A stretch of 22,148 nucleotides of DNA from CAYXDO01 sp964463485 (GTDB lineage: Bacteria > Myxococcota > Kuafuiibacteriia > Kuafuiibacteriales > Kuafuiibacteriaceae). Location: contig CAYXDO010000179.1 of the NCBI GenBank assembly GCA_964463485.1, positions 1 to 22,148 of the forward strand. Reading direction: 5' to 3'. This document shows positions 8,186 through 16,430 of the stretch, piece after piece (position 1 is the stretch's first letter; each line of letters opens with the position of its first letter). The position numbers and the translations under genes were made by a program. The notes below the pieces were generated by a model. It did not search any database. It saw nothing but the letters and a program-made list of their open reading frames with translations, and was not told the origin of the DNA.

Positions 8186-10483
8186 TCACTTCCCCGACCA
8201 GCGGAGTCCGAGATTCATCCCGTCTCCCCCTGCCTGTACCACGACCTCGACGACTTCGCCCTCTTTCGCCGACTCAGGCGCGTCGCCGAACGAGATCGTA
8301 CCCTTCGCCACGTAGTCGACGGCCTCGCACATCCACTTGTCCTTTTTCGATTTGCCGGTGAGCTTCACGAGCAGCATCGAGCCGCCTTTCATCCCGGGCC
8401 ACGCTTTCTTGGTTGCGCTGGGCTTTCTCGCGGTCGGGCCGCGCTCTGCGCTTGTCGTGGCGCCGGCGAAGCCTGACGCTTTGACCGCGGCCTCCCACTC
8501 GGCCTCGTCTCCGGCTGCTGCCAGGGCTAGACCGCGCAGCTTGGCCTGCTGAAACTCATTCCTGTACTCGGGATGGTTGATTTGCATGTGCCGGCCGTCC
8601 TTGGCCTCGAGGGGACGGGCCAGTTCGCGCAGCTCGAAGATCGCTCGAGAAGCGGCCCAGCCGCCGGGCTCGCCTTTTTCGCGGCACCAACTGTCCATGA
8701 GCTCCTCGAACTCGGCGCGGCAACCGTCGAGCTCCGATCGATCCATCGCTCGCCAGCCGTCATTGGCGAACAGCTGCGCGGTCCTGACTGTCATTCTCGC
8801 CGAACCGTAGCCAAGCGGTCGACCCATACCAATCATGTGTCGACAAGACGTCTTTGGCTGAAAAGCGCCCAACTCGCCCAAATTGAGCGACCACAGGAGC
8901 GCACCAAGCTCGACTCGCTTCACGTTGTGGAGCTGAATTCGGCCCACGAATTTGGTGCCCGTCGGGAGAGGTCGAAACCGCGACCCGACTCGATCGAGTG
9001 ACATCTTCGAGCCGTCACCCTTCGTCGGCTCTGGCGGAGAAATCAGGGAGGTCAGCGGTCGATACCGTTTCCACCCGCGAACGACGGCGTCCTCGTCCAT
9101 CAGCGTCTTGTAGTCAGGCTTTCCCGCGACGCGAGCGGGCGGCGAGCCCGGCCGCCTCGGATCCTGCTCGATGTAGTTCGGGTAGTAGCTGGCTTTGGGT
9201 CCGCCGAGTACCACCGTGACCAGTCCCATGGGTTTCGGGGAGCCTTCGGCGACGAACGCTTCAAACCCAAGACGCCCCTTGAGCGCCACTCCCTGCGACT
9301 TTTCGCCCTTGCTCAGCTTCTCCTGCCGAACATGTCCGAACAACGTCTCGGCGAAATCGAGGTCCTTGGACTCGAGGCTCCGCTGGCGACGCCGCACTGC
9401 GTCTCGTGTCGTATGCGCGTAGGCGAGGCGGAACATCATGGCCAGCCCGAATGATTTCACTTGCCCTTGTTCGGAGAGGAAGAAGACGGGGACTAGGTCG
9501 CCCGCTTGAAACCGCTCTTTCCAGAATCTCCACTCTTCGTTCGGCGACTCATCGGCGCGATGTTGTTGTCCTCGGTCGGCGTGAATGAATTCAAAGTCTT
9601 CGAACGTGGCGCGGGAGTCGTCCTCCACGCGCTTCGCGAACACTTCGAGCTCCAACGTGGCAGAGGTGGATGCGCGAAAGGCAAAGTCATGATGCTTCGG
9701 ATTTCCCGCGCCCTTGCCCTTTCTCGGCGGGGCGGAAGGATCCCATCGGTTGGGTTGACCGGTGAACACGAGCGTCCATACGTCGTTTCCGCCGTCCAGC
9801 GTTTCGACCTCACCGTAGCGCGATGGAAACGTTCCCGTCCGGTCGATGGGTTTGACCTTTGGTCGAAACGTCAACTCCTTGTTCCAACTCCGGTACTTCT
9901 TCACCGACGACTGACGGTCGCCCGGCTGGAACGACCCGACGCTCCTGGTCCGTGCGAGATCCAAGAGTTTGCGGTATTCGATCTTGGCGAAGTCGACCGG
10001 CCGAATGACTGCCGCGATCCCCCTGATCTGCTCATCACGTGTTGCTTTACGCATCCATCCAGCATTCACGAGCGGAACCGGCCGAGCCATGCTGCGTCCA
10101 TGACTGTCTTTCGATTTCTCGATTTTCGACATTCGCTGCACGTATAGCTCGTTGTTGGCTAGATCTCGCACGCCGTATCTGTGGTCGTTGAGGCGGCCCA
10201 AGCGGCCAAACGTCGCAATCTCCACGACGTTGCGGAGCGCACCTCTCACCGACGAACCTGGCAGCGCAAACTTCGAGTCGGGCGTCGCGAAGAACTGATC
10301 GGGGCTCTTGCTGTCGCGTACGAAAATCGGCGAAAGCGCCTCGACTTCGACGTCCAGCGTACCGCAGACGCCATCCCCGAAGGGCACGTCTTGACTGACG
10401 TACCCATGCCAGGGTGGAAAATAGATGTGTTCCGAAAGAGGGACGAACCCGTAGGGCGCGCGAATCTTGTCGAGGTCACTCAT
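8186..10483 (-). CDS. Large multi-domain RAMP (Cas7-like), TIGR03986-type
   Basis: 765 aa from ATG 10483, which overlaps the upstream stop (ATGA) and has GGTGGAG 6 nt before it; an upstream ATG at 10495 is less well placed. The start APYGFVPLSEHIYFPP and the loop KFALPGSSVRGALRNVVE are typical of TIGR03986-type III-D RAMPs. A second Cas7-like half ends in the glycine-rich loop MGRPLGYGSARM (about 553-564). Between them are long insertions rich in Lys and Arg (about 175-265). Residues 690-765 form a separate small all-beta unit after a low-complexity linker (ARKPSATKKAWPG), which could be an OB-like nucleic-acid binder. It is expected to be a backbone subunit binding crRNA in the interference complex. 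Confidence 0.88.
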   Translation of the reverse strand: MSDLDKIRAPYGFVPLSEHIYFPPWHGYVSQDVPFGDGVCGTLDVEVEALSPIFVRDSKSPDQFFATPDSKFALPGSSVRGALRNVVEIATFGRLGRLNDHRYGVRDLANNELYVQRMSKIEKSKDSHGRSMARPVPLVNAGWMRKATRDEQIRGIAAVIRPVDFAKIEYRKLLDLARTRSVGSFQPGDRQSSVKKYRSWNKELTFRPKVKPIDRTGTFPSRYGEVETLDGGNDVWTLVFTGQPNRWDPSAPPRKGKGAGNPKHHDFAFRASTSATLELEVFAKRVEDDSRATFEDFEFIHADRGQQHRADESPNEEWRFWKERFQAGDLVPVFFLSEQGQVKSFGLAMMFRLAYAHTTRDAVRRRQRSLESKDLDFAETLFGHVRQEKLSKGEKSQGVALKGRLGFEAFVAEGSPKPMGLVTVVLGGPKASYYPNYIEQDPRRPGSPPARVAGKPDYKTLMDEDAVVRGWKRYRPLTSLISPPEPTKGDGSKMSLDRVGSRFRPLPTGTKFVGRIQLHNVKRVELGALLWSLNLGELGAFQPKTSCRHMIGMGRPLGYGSARMTVRTAQLFANDGWRAMDRSELDGCRAEFEELMDSWCREKGEPGGWAASRAIFELRELARPLEAKDGRHMQINHPEYRNEFQQAKLRGLALAAAGDEAEWEAAVKASGFAGATTSAERGPTARKPSATKKAWPGMKGGSMLLVKLTGKSKKDKWMCEAVDYVAKGTISFGDAPESAKEGEVVEVVVQAGGDGMNLGLRWSGK

Positions 10484-10938
10484 GAGTGGCTCCACCCACC
10501 GAAACGCGCCGCATGAGGCTCGAGGACAGCGACCGGTCCTTCGGCCTCGGGCACTTCAAACGCGTGAGAAGTTGTAGGCTTCCAGTATACGAAGTACACC
10601 ATTCGCCCCGGACCCGTTTCGCCCTGTACCGTGGATTCATACTCCTTCCTGATTCGACGAAACTCGTAGCCTTCGGCTTCGACGAACCGCCAGGCGCTGA
10701 ACCGATCGCCGTCGAAGCGGAAAGTCACACTCTCGACGTCGGAGATCGCGACTTCGGCGGCGAGCACCGGGCCATCGCCGACGTCCCGCGGCACGAATTT
10801 TCTTACGGGAGTACCTGGCGCGTACATCCAACCCTCACCCGTGAGCGAGGCGAGCCACCGAGCGGCTTCTCGAGCGTCGGTCCAGGGGCCTTCCGGAAGA
10901 ATTTTCAAGCGTACTTTGGCATTCTCGTGGTTACTCAT
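10480..10938 (-). CDS. Csx19-like small III-D protein
   Basis: 152 aa from ATG 10938; both ends overlap neighbours by ATGA. Position (between the double Cas7 and the large RAMP) and size fit Csx19, a small protein found only in type III-D loci. The residues VTFRFDGDRFSAWRFVEAEGYEFRRI resemble the acidic/Arg-rich core of that family, but the match is by eye and weak. There are no catalytic motifs, cysteines or membrane segments. In related loci this protein is of unclear role; it may occupy the place of a small Cas11-type subunit, which I do not otherwise find. It could also be a lineage-specific subunit unrelated to Csx19. Confidence 0.6.
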   Translation of the reverse strand: MSNHENAKVRLKILPEGPWTDAREAARWLASLTGEGWMYAPGTPVRKFVPRDVGDGPVLAAEVAISDVESVTFRFDGDRFSAWRFVEAEGYEFRRIRKEYESTVQGETGPGRMVYFVYWKPTTSHAFEVPEAEGPVAVLEPHAARFGGWSHS

Positions 10939-12347
10939 TTACGCTCTCCGATCCATCGTCCGCCATCCGACCATTCGATCGTACCGCTCACGTACCCATG
11001 TCCCTTGTTCGAGCCGGCCCCGATGGCCAGTCGGCCTTCGCATAGGTCTTGAAGTGCCAAGTCGAGCGACTTCTTCGCAAGCTCCGAGACCTCACGCTTG
11101 TCGACGCTTGCGGTGAGCACGATTTCTCCGCCGTGAAGCGGCGCCTCGCCGAAGAGCATTGCTGCCATCGGACCCTGAGTAAGCCGGTCAAGACTCACGT
11201 GCTCAAGCTGGCCGTAGACGACCTGGGTGAGGTATCCGTCGTCGATATAGACCCTGCCGGGCGATCCAACGTCAGCTCCTTCAGACGATTTCTTGATCGT
11301 TCCGAAGAGCTCCACCACCTCGGCAAGCGCGTCGGGGCGTTGCGGATCTATCCGGTCGTCAGCCCGCTCGACTTTGGCAAGGGCCCAGGCGCGCTGCTCC
11401 CGGCGAACGTGGAAGGCGACTCGATGCCGAAGCGCGCCTTTTACCGCACTTCCGGGCACGACGTGCGTAACGAGTTCACTGACCGAACCCTGACCCTGGT
11501 CGTTCCAAACGATTCGGCGCTCGGTCACCGGCACGCGGTCATGGAATTCGGTCTTGGATTTCTTGTGCTCCTCGAGCATCGGCGCGCCACCGCCGAACAT
11601 CCAATAGCCCCGAGGACGCAGTTTCAACTTCAAGTCTAGGATATTCGCTGGGGCGCTCCGGTCGACTTTGGTGGGGTTGAGCACGCCCGAAGGTTCTGGG
11701 TGCGACAAGTCGCGCGGAAGAGTGAGCCAGAGCTTGCGGTCGTCCTCCTCCTCGAGATTGAATCGTCTCGAACGCAGCGAGGCGATTCGAAACAGGCCGT
11801 GGCCACGACGCGTGTGCGCCCCGACCCGCAGGCTCCCCAGGTAACCAACCAGCTTACTCGCGGCCGGACTCCCGTCGCCGTGGATCACGAGCTCGAACGT
11901 GAATCGTGCCCCGACGGGCACGAGGAGCTCGTCGAACTTCCCCCTCTCGTCCGCTACACCGCGCGAATCGATGCGCACGTGATCGCGTACGATTCCTCCG
12001 GCCACGAAGCTGAGAAGCTCGTCACGACCCATTTCCGAGCCGAGGAACGGGACCGGGCGCCCGCTCGCGCCGTGGATTTGAGCAAAACTGACTTCGACCC
12101 GCGAGGCGGTACCCGAGCTCGCCTCCTGCGAACCGAACAAGTCGTCGGCGAGTGACGCATCGCGGTCCGCGATCGCGTGCCGGAGGAGACCGGCGATCGT
12201 GGTTCCGGGTATGGTTGGCAGGCCATTCGCGTCCGTGACGAAGACCTCGTCTCGGAGGTCGGAACCTCGGCCGGTTCCGACGAGGAAGGGCGTCTTTGCC
12301 TCGATGACGATGCGCGCAAGCTCGAGGCGCAATCCACGGCTACTCAT
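10935..12347 (-). CDS. Double Cas7 (Csm3-Csm3-like) fusion
   Basis: 470 aa from ATG 12347, overlapping the csx10 stop (ATGA). The longer open frame from 12431 lies inside csx10 and is not used. Domain 1 (about 5-220) has VGTGRGSDLRDEVFVTD followed by GLPTIPGTTIAG; D33 aligns with the target-RNA-cleaving Asp of Csm3. It ends in a VGAHTRRGHGLF glycine loop. Domain 2 (about 250-465) starts with LKLKLRPRGYWMFGGG, has HVVPGSAVKGALRHR, and ends with GAGSNKGHGYVSG; an equivalent catalytic Asp is not obvious. Fused Cas7 subunits are typical of III-D and III-E complexes. It should supply two adjacent backbone positions of the interference complex and one probable cleavage site. Confidence 0.88.
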   Translation of the reverse strand: MSSRGLRLELARIVIEAKTPFLVGTGRGSDLRDEVFVTDANGLPTIPGTTIAGLLRHAIADRDASLADDLFGSQEASSGTASRVEVSFAQIHGASGRPVPFLGSEMGRDELLSFVAGGIVRDHVRIDSRGVADERGKFDELLVPVGARFTFELVIHGDGSPAASKLVGYLGSLRVGAHTRRGHGLFRIASLRSRRFNLEEEDDRKLWLTLPRDLSHPEPSGVLNPTKVDRSAPANILDLKLKLRPRGYWMFGGGAPMLEEHKKSKTEFHDRVPVTERRIVWNDQGQGSVSELVTHVVPGSAVKGALRHRVAFHVRREQRAWALAKVERADDRIDPQRPDALAEVVELFGTIKKSSEGADVGSPGRVYIDDGYLTQVVYGQLEHVSLDRLTQGPMAAMLFGEAPLHGGEIVLTASVDKREVSELAKKSLDLALQDLCEGRLAIGAGSNKGHGYVSGTIEWSDGGRWIGERK

Positions 12348-13795
12348 TCGGACTCCTGACTCGCGTTTCGGGCCATCCGCGCCCCCAATTGCTCGAGCGC
12401 TGCCGCGGCTGAAACTGCTCCCTTCGACCACTCCTTGATCGTCTCGACCAGCAGCTCGTCAGCAAACTCACCATCTCGACGCAGGCGCCACTTCAATCGC
12501 GAGGTCCCGCGCATCCGCTGAACATTGTCTGGCTGCCTCTCTCGAGACTTGCCCTGGACGTGCTCGGTCACACGCTCGAGCAAACGAAGATCGGTCTCGC
12601 CACGGAGCTGAGCCTCTTGGGCCATTCTACGAACTTCACCCCACTGCGCCCTGGGGATATCGAACTTCGAGAACCGATGAGCCGCGAGCAGCGCGGCCTC
12701 GAAGGAGCGCTCGAACCCTTCCGCGCGGGCCACCCGCTGCCCAAGCCAACGCCCTAGTACATCGTCGGGGACCGGTGAGATTCTGGGCCTGGAAGGCTTC
12801 ATGGAGCGCAACTCGTCGGGCGGAGCAAGCAGCTTCGGCTCGACCAGCACTCGTCCCAGGCCTTCTTGGCGATGCTCGCCCACTCCCCGATCGAGTTGGT
12901 CGCGAATCACATCCAGGCTCACGGGTGGGCCGCCGCAAAAGGTCAAGACGCTACCCGCTTCGATGACTTGTCGCTCCAGGTCAAAGCTGCGACGAAAGGT
13001 ATTGAAAGGGCTGTACGATCGCGTCCGGATGAACGTCCTTTGGGCGTCGGCCTTCCAGCCTGCAGGTAGGCCAAAATCTCCGGGCTTCGATGCGAGGCTC
13101 GGCGCGCCCGAGACTCGGTCGCGGAGGCACAGATCGGTCATGCAATAGAGACGAAGCGAGGTAACCGCTCCAGAGTCGCCGGCGAAGGTCCAACCTTCGA
13201 CCTCTCGAATTGCGACGTGCCCAAACTCGGACGATTTCGATCGACCGATGCGAATCTCCTTTCCGATCAGGTCGCGTCGAACGATTTCGAGATCCTCGTC
13301 GTGGTCAGCCTCCACCGAGCCGAGAAAGTGCTGTCCGGCCCGCAGGCTCTCGATGCCGAAAAGCAAGCCAGGTTGCGCACGACCGTCCTCGTCCATCGCC
13401 GTCCGCATTGAATAACGCACCTCGGGTCGCGCTTCGGAAGCGTCCGCCACGAACGCTTCGCGAACTTGCTCATAGCCGTGGGGGCGTGTTTCTTCGTGCG
13501 TGAGGTCCACGATTTTCCCTTCGCCACGTTTGGGCCTGTGCCACGACATCGGGGCGACCAGCGCTGGCTGAGTGCCAATGGCCGGGAACGCCCAGCCAAA
13601 ACGAGTCTCCGCACTGTGGAATAGCCGGAAGGATTGGGCCGGATCGAGCGAAGCATAGCGAGCGGGTGCCGCGCAATGTCCCATCAGGAGAGCACCCGGA
13701 ACGTATTTCAGCGTCCGATGCCCACCCAGAGTTGCTCCTCGGAGGCTAATGGCGACATCACTCAGAAGCTCGAGCTCCAAGAACAACTTGCTCAT
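12344..13795 (-). CDS. csx10: Csx10, Cas5-group RAMP of type III-D
   Basis: 483 aa from ATG 13795, which overlaps the csm3 stop (ATGA); the extra 26 residues of the open frame lie inside csm3. The N-terminus MSKLFLELELLSDVAISLRG leads into a RAMP fold with TLKYVPGALLMGHCA. The middle has the family-typical YSPFNTFRRSFDLERQVIEAGSVLTFCG. The C-terminal 120 residues are helical (for example FSKFDIPRAQWGEVRRMAQEA). Csx10 is the signature subunit of type III-D and caps the crRNA 5' handle end like Cas5. It assigns this locus to III-D. I see no fused Cas11 domain with certainty, although the helical tail might serve such a role. Confidence 0.88.
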   Translation of the reverse strand: MSKLFLELELLSDVAISLRGATLGGHRTLKYVPGALLMGHCAAPARYASLDPAQSFRLFHSAETRFGWAFPAIGTQPALVAPMSWHRPKRGEGKIVDLTHEETRPHGYEQVREAFVADASEARPEVRYSMRTAMDEDGRAQPGLLFGIESLRAGQHFLGSVEADHDEDLEIVRRDLIGKEIRIGRSKSSEFGHVAIREVEGWTFAGDSGAVTSLRLYCMTDLCLRDRVSGAPSLASKPGDFGLPAGWKADAQRTFIRTRSYSPFNTFRRSFDLERQVIEAGSVLTFCGGPPVSLDVIRDQLDRGVGEHRQEGLGRVLVEPKLLAPPDELRSMKPSRPRISPVPDDVLGRWLGQRVARAEGFERSFEAALLAAHRFSKFDIPRAQWGEVRRMAQEAQLRGETDLRLLERVTEHVQGKSRERQPDNVQRMRGTSRLKWRLRRDGEFADELLVETIKEWSKGAVSAAAALEQLGARMARNASQESE

Positions 13796-14391
13796 CTCTT
13801 CACCCTCACCGAGACGCGGCCAAAACCTCGATTTCGGCGGTGTCCGAGGTTTCGAATGAACAACCGCCCGCAATGATCGAGCGCGTCGACCCAGCCTTCG
13901 TCGTCTGGACCCGATACTCGGGCCAAGAGTCCCATGGGAACCACATACTCGTCCGCGCGCAACGTCTTGTCGTCAGCAAGCCCATCCTCGATGCGAGTGC
14001 TGGAAACGACGGTGAAGAGTTGCTCGACGTGAGCCGAGTTTGCCCCTCTGGCCCAGTCGAGCCATTCGGGAGGGAGGCGTCCGGAATCGAACCGCAGAGC
14101 ACCGGCGGTCGTCCGGAACCTTGCGGCCTCGAGGTCCGCTTCGCGATCGTCGCCGCCACGTGTTGGGGCGCGAGTGCCGAACATCTCGTCCGTGAAACCG
14201 GTAGGCACGACTCGGGCCGACTCTCCGAGCCTCGAAGCAGCGCGGAAGAGCCCCTTGACGGTACGGCCTGGTAGGAACGGAAGTCCATCGGCATCACGAT
14301 GAACCGCGGAGTCCGACCGTGCTCCGCCGCCGAATGCGCTTCCGGCTTGCCAGTAGGTGAGTATCTCGAAAGTTGCGGTAGCGCTTCTCAT
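13792..14391 (-). CDS. csm3: Csm3-like Cas7 subunit with cleavage Asp
   Basis: 199 aa from ATG 14391, which overlaps the cas10 stop (ATGA); the longer open frame up to 14652 lies inside cas10. It is a single RAMP domain: FEILTYWQAGSAFGGG, then SDSAVHRD with D27 aligned to the target-RNA-cleaving Asp of Csm3 (D33 in the streptococcal protein, DSPVIRD), then GLPFLPGRTVKGLFRAA. The C-terminal loop is GHRRNRGFGRVSV. It binds crRNA along the backbone and should cut target RNA at 6-nt steps, as known for Csm3. It is the first of three Cas7-type genes in this operon. Confidence 0.9.
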   Translation of the reverse strand: MRSATATFEILTYWQAGSAFGGGARSDSAVHRDADGLPFLPGRTVKGLFRAASRLGESARVVPTGFTDEMFGTRAPTRGGDDREADLEAARFRTTAGALRFDSGRLPPEWLDWARGANSAHVEQLFTVVSSTRIEDGLADDKTLRADEYVVPMGLLARVSGPDDEGWVDALDHCGRLFIRNLGHRRNRGFGRVSVRVKR

Positions 14392-15767
14392 TCCTGCCCC
14401 CACAATCGACGGTACTTCTTCCCTGCGGCAGGTTGAAGTCGAAGCCAGGTTGACGCATCGGCCACGAGCCCGGCGTGCTCGCCCTCTGTCGCACCCACCA
14501 GTTTCTGAAGCTCCGTTTCGAGCGCGGTCATCTCGTCGCCTTCGACTTCCTTCATCCGTTGCCACAGGAGCCTTGCTCTCGAGGTTGAAACGGAAAGCTC
14601 TCCCAACCATCGCCGCAAGGAGCCCCGCGGGAGCCTCTCGACAGTCACACAAAGGTCGTCGAGGCTTTGAAGCTCTCCGAGCGTATACGCATCTCTTCGA
14701 GGGGGGGCTGGACGGTTGCCCTCGTGCGCACCTTCGCTCGCTCGGTCGAGGTCGACTACCGCCGAGGTGACCCTGTAGAAGGAGATCGCGGAGCGTCCTT
14801 CACGAGCTCGCTTGGCTGACTTGCAGAGGCGCTCGGAAAGCTCGTACGCCGCGTGGAATGGGTATCCTTTCTTCACGAACGCCACTCCGGCCGAAGCGGT
14901 CAGCGGCCCCCCTAGCCCAGCAGAAGCGACCGCTCGATTTTCGAAGTCCGTCAGGTATGCATGGACCAACGGGAGCGCTGCGCCCGCTTCGAGCACGATC
15001 GTCATGTCATCTCCGCCTACGACGATGGGTCTTGCACGGACCCCGTACGGCGACTCCATGGCCAACCGAGTCATGGCGTGGCTAAATGCTGAGCGCGTGA
15101 CTTCAGAGAGGGCCGAAGAGAACGTGCGCAATGACGCCCCACTGAGCTTCGCGACTCGCTCGCCGACGGCGTTGCCATCGGCATGGACGACCGCGAGGTA
15201 GCCTTCCCCCCACTCGTCGAAGTCATCGAGTAGCCGAATCTCGCCAGTGTGTCGGACCAGCTCGTCACGCATCGAAGCCTCCCGCTTGGCATGTGAAGCG
15301 GAATCCTCGAGCGAGCCGTGGTGTCGACCGACGGCGGCACCCCCCGTGCGACCTGAACGGGCCACCCAGGGACCAATCTCGGGGAGCTCGGGTGCAGGTC
15401 GGTTTCTGGCGGCGCCGAGCCTTCGGAATAGCTCACGAGTTGCGTGACCTTCGTCCGCGCCCACCGGAACCCAGGCCTGAATCACTTGCAGTCCAGGCGC
15501 ATGGCCCTGAACGAACAACGGCCAGTCGTGTGCGAACCGTTCAACGGCCTCTCGATTGGGCAGCTCATACTCTCCAGCACCAGCCGCGGCCACACGAACT
15601 TGGCCCATGAGCTTCTCTGCTCGCTGAGACCCAAGCTGAGCGAGTTCTTCGATGAGGGAGCTCCCTCCCTTCAACTCCCGAAGCTTGTCCGTGGCGAGAA
15701 TCCACTTCTGAATCCCCTTCGCTTCAAAACGGTACAGCCACTTCGTAGTGTCGCCCGAACCCTCCAT
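14388..15767 (-). CDS. cas10: Cas10, HD-less, with GGDD cyclase motif
   Basis: 459 aa from ATG 15767; GGAGG lies 6 nt upstream, and ATG 15770 is the alternative. The protein begins straight with the Palm region (LYRFEAKGIQKWILATD, LKGGSSLIEEL), so the N-terminal HD nuclease is absent. Palm 2 has VVHADGN (D197) and VVGGDDMTIVL (GGDD 251-254), the site for making cyclic oligoadenylate. Only two distant cysteines occur (C315, C373), so the usual zinc site is also missing. The C-terminal helical domain is at about 365-455. At 459 aa it is short for Cas10. With no HD domain the complex should act by target-RNA cleavage and second-messenger signalling, not by DNA cutting. It is preceded by a strong hairpin. 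Confidence 0.95.
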   Translation of the reverse strand: MEGSGDTTKWLYRFEAKGIQKWILATDKLRELKGGSSLIEELAQLGSQRAEKLMGQVRVAAAGAGEYELPNREAVERFAHDWPLFVQGHAPGLQVIQAWVPVGADEGHATRELFRRLGAARNRPAPELPEIGPWVARSGRTGGAAVGRHHGSLEDSASHAKREASMRDELVRHTGEIRLLDDFDEWGEGYLAVVHADGNAVGERVAKLSGASLRTFSSALSEVTRSAFSHAMTRLAMESPYGVRARPIVVGGDDMTIVLEAGAALPLVHAYLTDFENRAVASAGLGGPLTASAGVAFVKKGYPFHAAYELSERLCKSAKRAREGRSAISFYRVTSAVVDLDRASEGAHEGNRPAPPRRDAYTLGELQSLDDLCVTVERLPRGSLRRWLGELSVSTSRARLLWQRMKEVEGDEMTALETELQKLVGATEGEHAGLVADASTWLRLQPAAGKKYRRLWGQE

Positions 15768-15777
15768 CATCACCCTC

Positions 15778-15803
15778 CGCTGCGGCGCCGAGGCGCCGCA
15801 GCG
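15778..15803 (-). repeat. 12-bp perfect hairpin just before cas10 ribosome site
   Basis: Arms 15778-15789 and 15792-15803 are perfectly complementary (core TGCGGCGCC/GGCGCCGCA) with a 2-nt centre. The stem is almost all G/C and ends on the first base of the cas10 Shine-Dalgarno (complement of 15774-15778). There is no T-run on either side, so it is not a classic intrinsic terminator. It could hide the ribosome site, stabilise the mRNA 5' end, or be an operator palindrome. Confidence 0.7.
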
Positions 15804-15809
15804 ATTCCC

Positions 15810-15859
15810 AGTAGATCGCTCCGACGCCGCCGTCAACCCAGCCGTGCGAGATTCGTCAA
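15810..15859 (-). promoter_or_regulatory. Possible cas10 promoter with two TTGACG boxes
   Basis: On the minus strand TTGACG occurs at 15859-15854 and again at 15836-15831. The second is followed after 15 nt by TCTACT (15815-15810), 4 of 6 to TATAAT. The spacing is shorter than ideal. A start about 7 nt on would put the transcript 5' end at the base of the hairpin. This is weak evidence for a separate promoter for the effector half of the operon. Confidence 0.3.
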
Positions 15860-15872
15860 ACACGGTCCAAAC

Positions 15873-16076
15873 TCATTTGCCGCCGAAAGATCCGCGCGCA
15901 ATGCCTGCACCAAGGACGACGCCGATGGCCGTCGCGAGCGCCCCCATCAGGACGAGGGCAGCTGAGCCCTGAGCCGAGATGACGTCCGGGATGTGGACCA
16001 GCTCAGGCTGGTCGTTCTTCGCTGAGCACAGCCGCTCGTCGCGGTCACCAGGTCGGGTCAGGCTACGATCTTTCAT
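15873..16076 (-). CDS. Small single-pass membrane protein between cas2 and cas10
   Basis: 67 aa from ATG 16076. The N-terminal 35 residues are charged (KDRSLTRPGDRDERLCSAK), followed by a hydrophobic glycine/alanine-rich helix of about 22 residues (AALVLMGALATAIGVVLGAG) and a short basic end (IARGSFGGK). Third codon positions are mostly G or C, as in the neighbours. The frame fills most of the only sizeable gap (373 bp) in the operon. A GGGGG run lies just before the ATG, a little close for a ribosome site. I do not recognise it. Small membrane proteins are known as effectors or regulators in some type III loci, so it may be an accessory effector, but it may also be a chance frame. Confidence 0.5.
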   Translation of the reverse strand: MKDRSLTRPGDRDERLCSAKNDQPELVHIPDVISAQGSAALVLMGALATAIGVVLGAGIARGSFGGK

Positions 16077-16140
16077 ACCCCCGAGAGACGCCAGCCCGAC
16101 CTCGTTCTGACGCCGAGGCCGAAGTCGTTCGACGACCGCG

Positions 16141-16428
16141 TCACACGATCACGAGCGGCTCGTCCTCCCGCACGTCCCCTCGCCCCTGCACCGTCACCGT
16201 CCTCTCGCACTTTGCACACAGCCGGTAGTAACGCACCGAGTCCGTCGAAAGATCGATCAGGTCCTCGAGTCGCTCCTGGAGCTCGGCGAGCCGGCGCTCG
16301 TCCACGAGGCAATCGAAGACACTCTTCTGTACTCGTTCCCCGTACCCGTTCAGCGCCTTGGCGACCCTGCCCCGCCGTTCGTCATCCACGATGTCGTACG
16401 CGACCACGACGTACCACCTGTCCACCAT
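16141..16428 (-). CDS. cas2: Cas2, adaptation subunit
   Basis: 95 aa from ATG 16428, chosen because GGAG lies 5 nt upstream; GTG 16434 overlapping the cas1 stop is the alternative (97 aa). The longer open frame up to 16962 is antiparallel overlap with cas1 and is ignored. The start DRWYVVVAYDIVDDERRGRV has the ferredoxin-fold Cas2 pattern with the conserved Asp (D12), followed by YGERVQKSVFDC and the last strands SVRYYRLC and EPLVIV. Cas2 forms the dimer that bridges two Cas1 dimers in the spacer-integration complex. It lies two bases after cas1, in the same transcript. Confidence 0.95.
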   Translation of the reverse strand: MVDRWYVVVAYDIVDDERRGRVAKALNGYGERVQKSVFDCLVDERRLAELQERLEDLIDLSTDSVRYYRLCAKCERTVTVQGRGDVREDEPLVIV

Positions 16429-16430
16429 AC

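Noticed and set aside
13792..14652. 286-residue version of the Csm3-like protein
   Set aside because: The N-terminal 87 residues overlap cas10 and look random; the ATGA start at 14391 matches the start of the RAMP fold.
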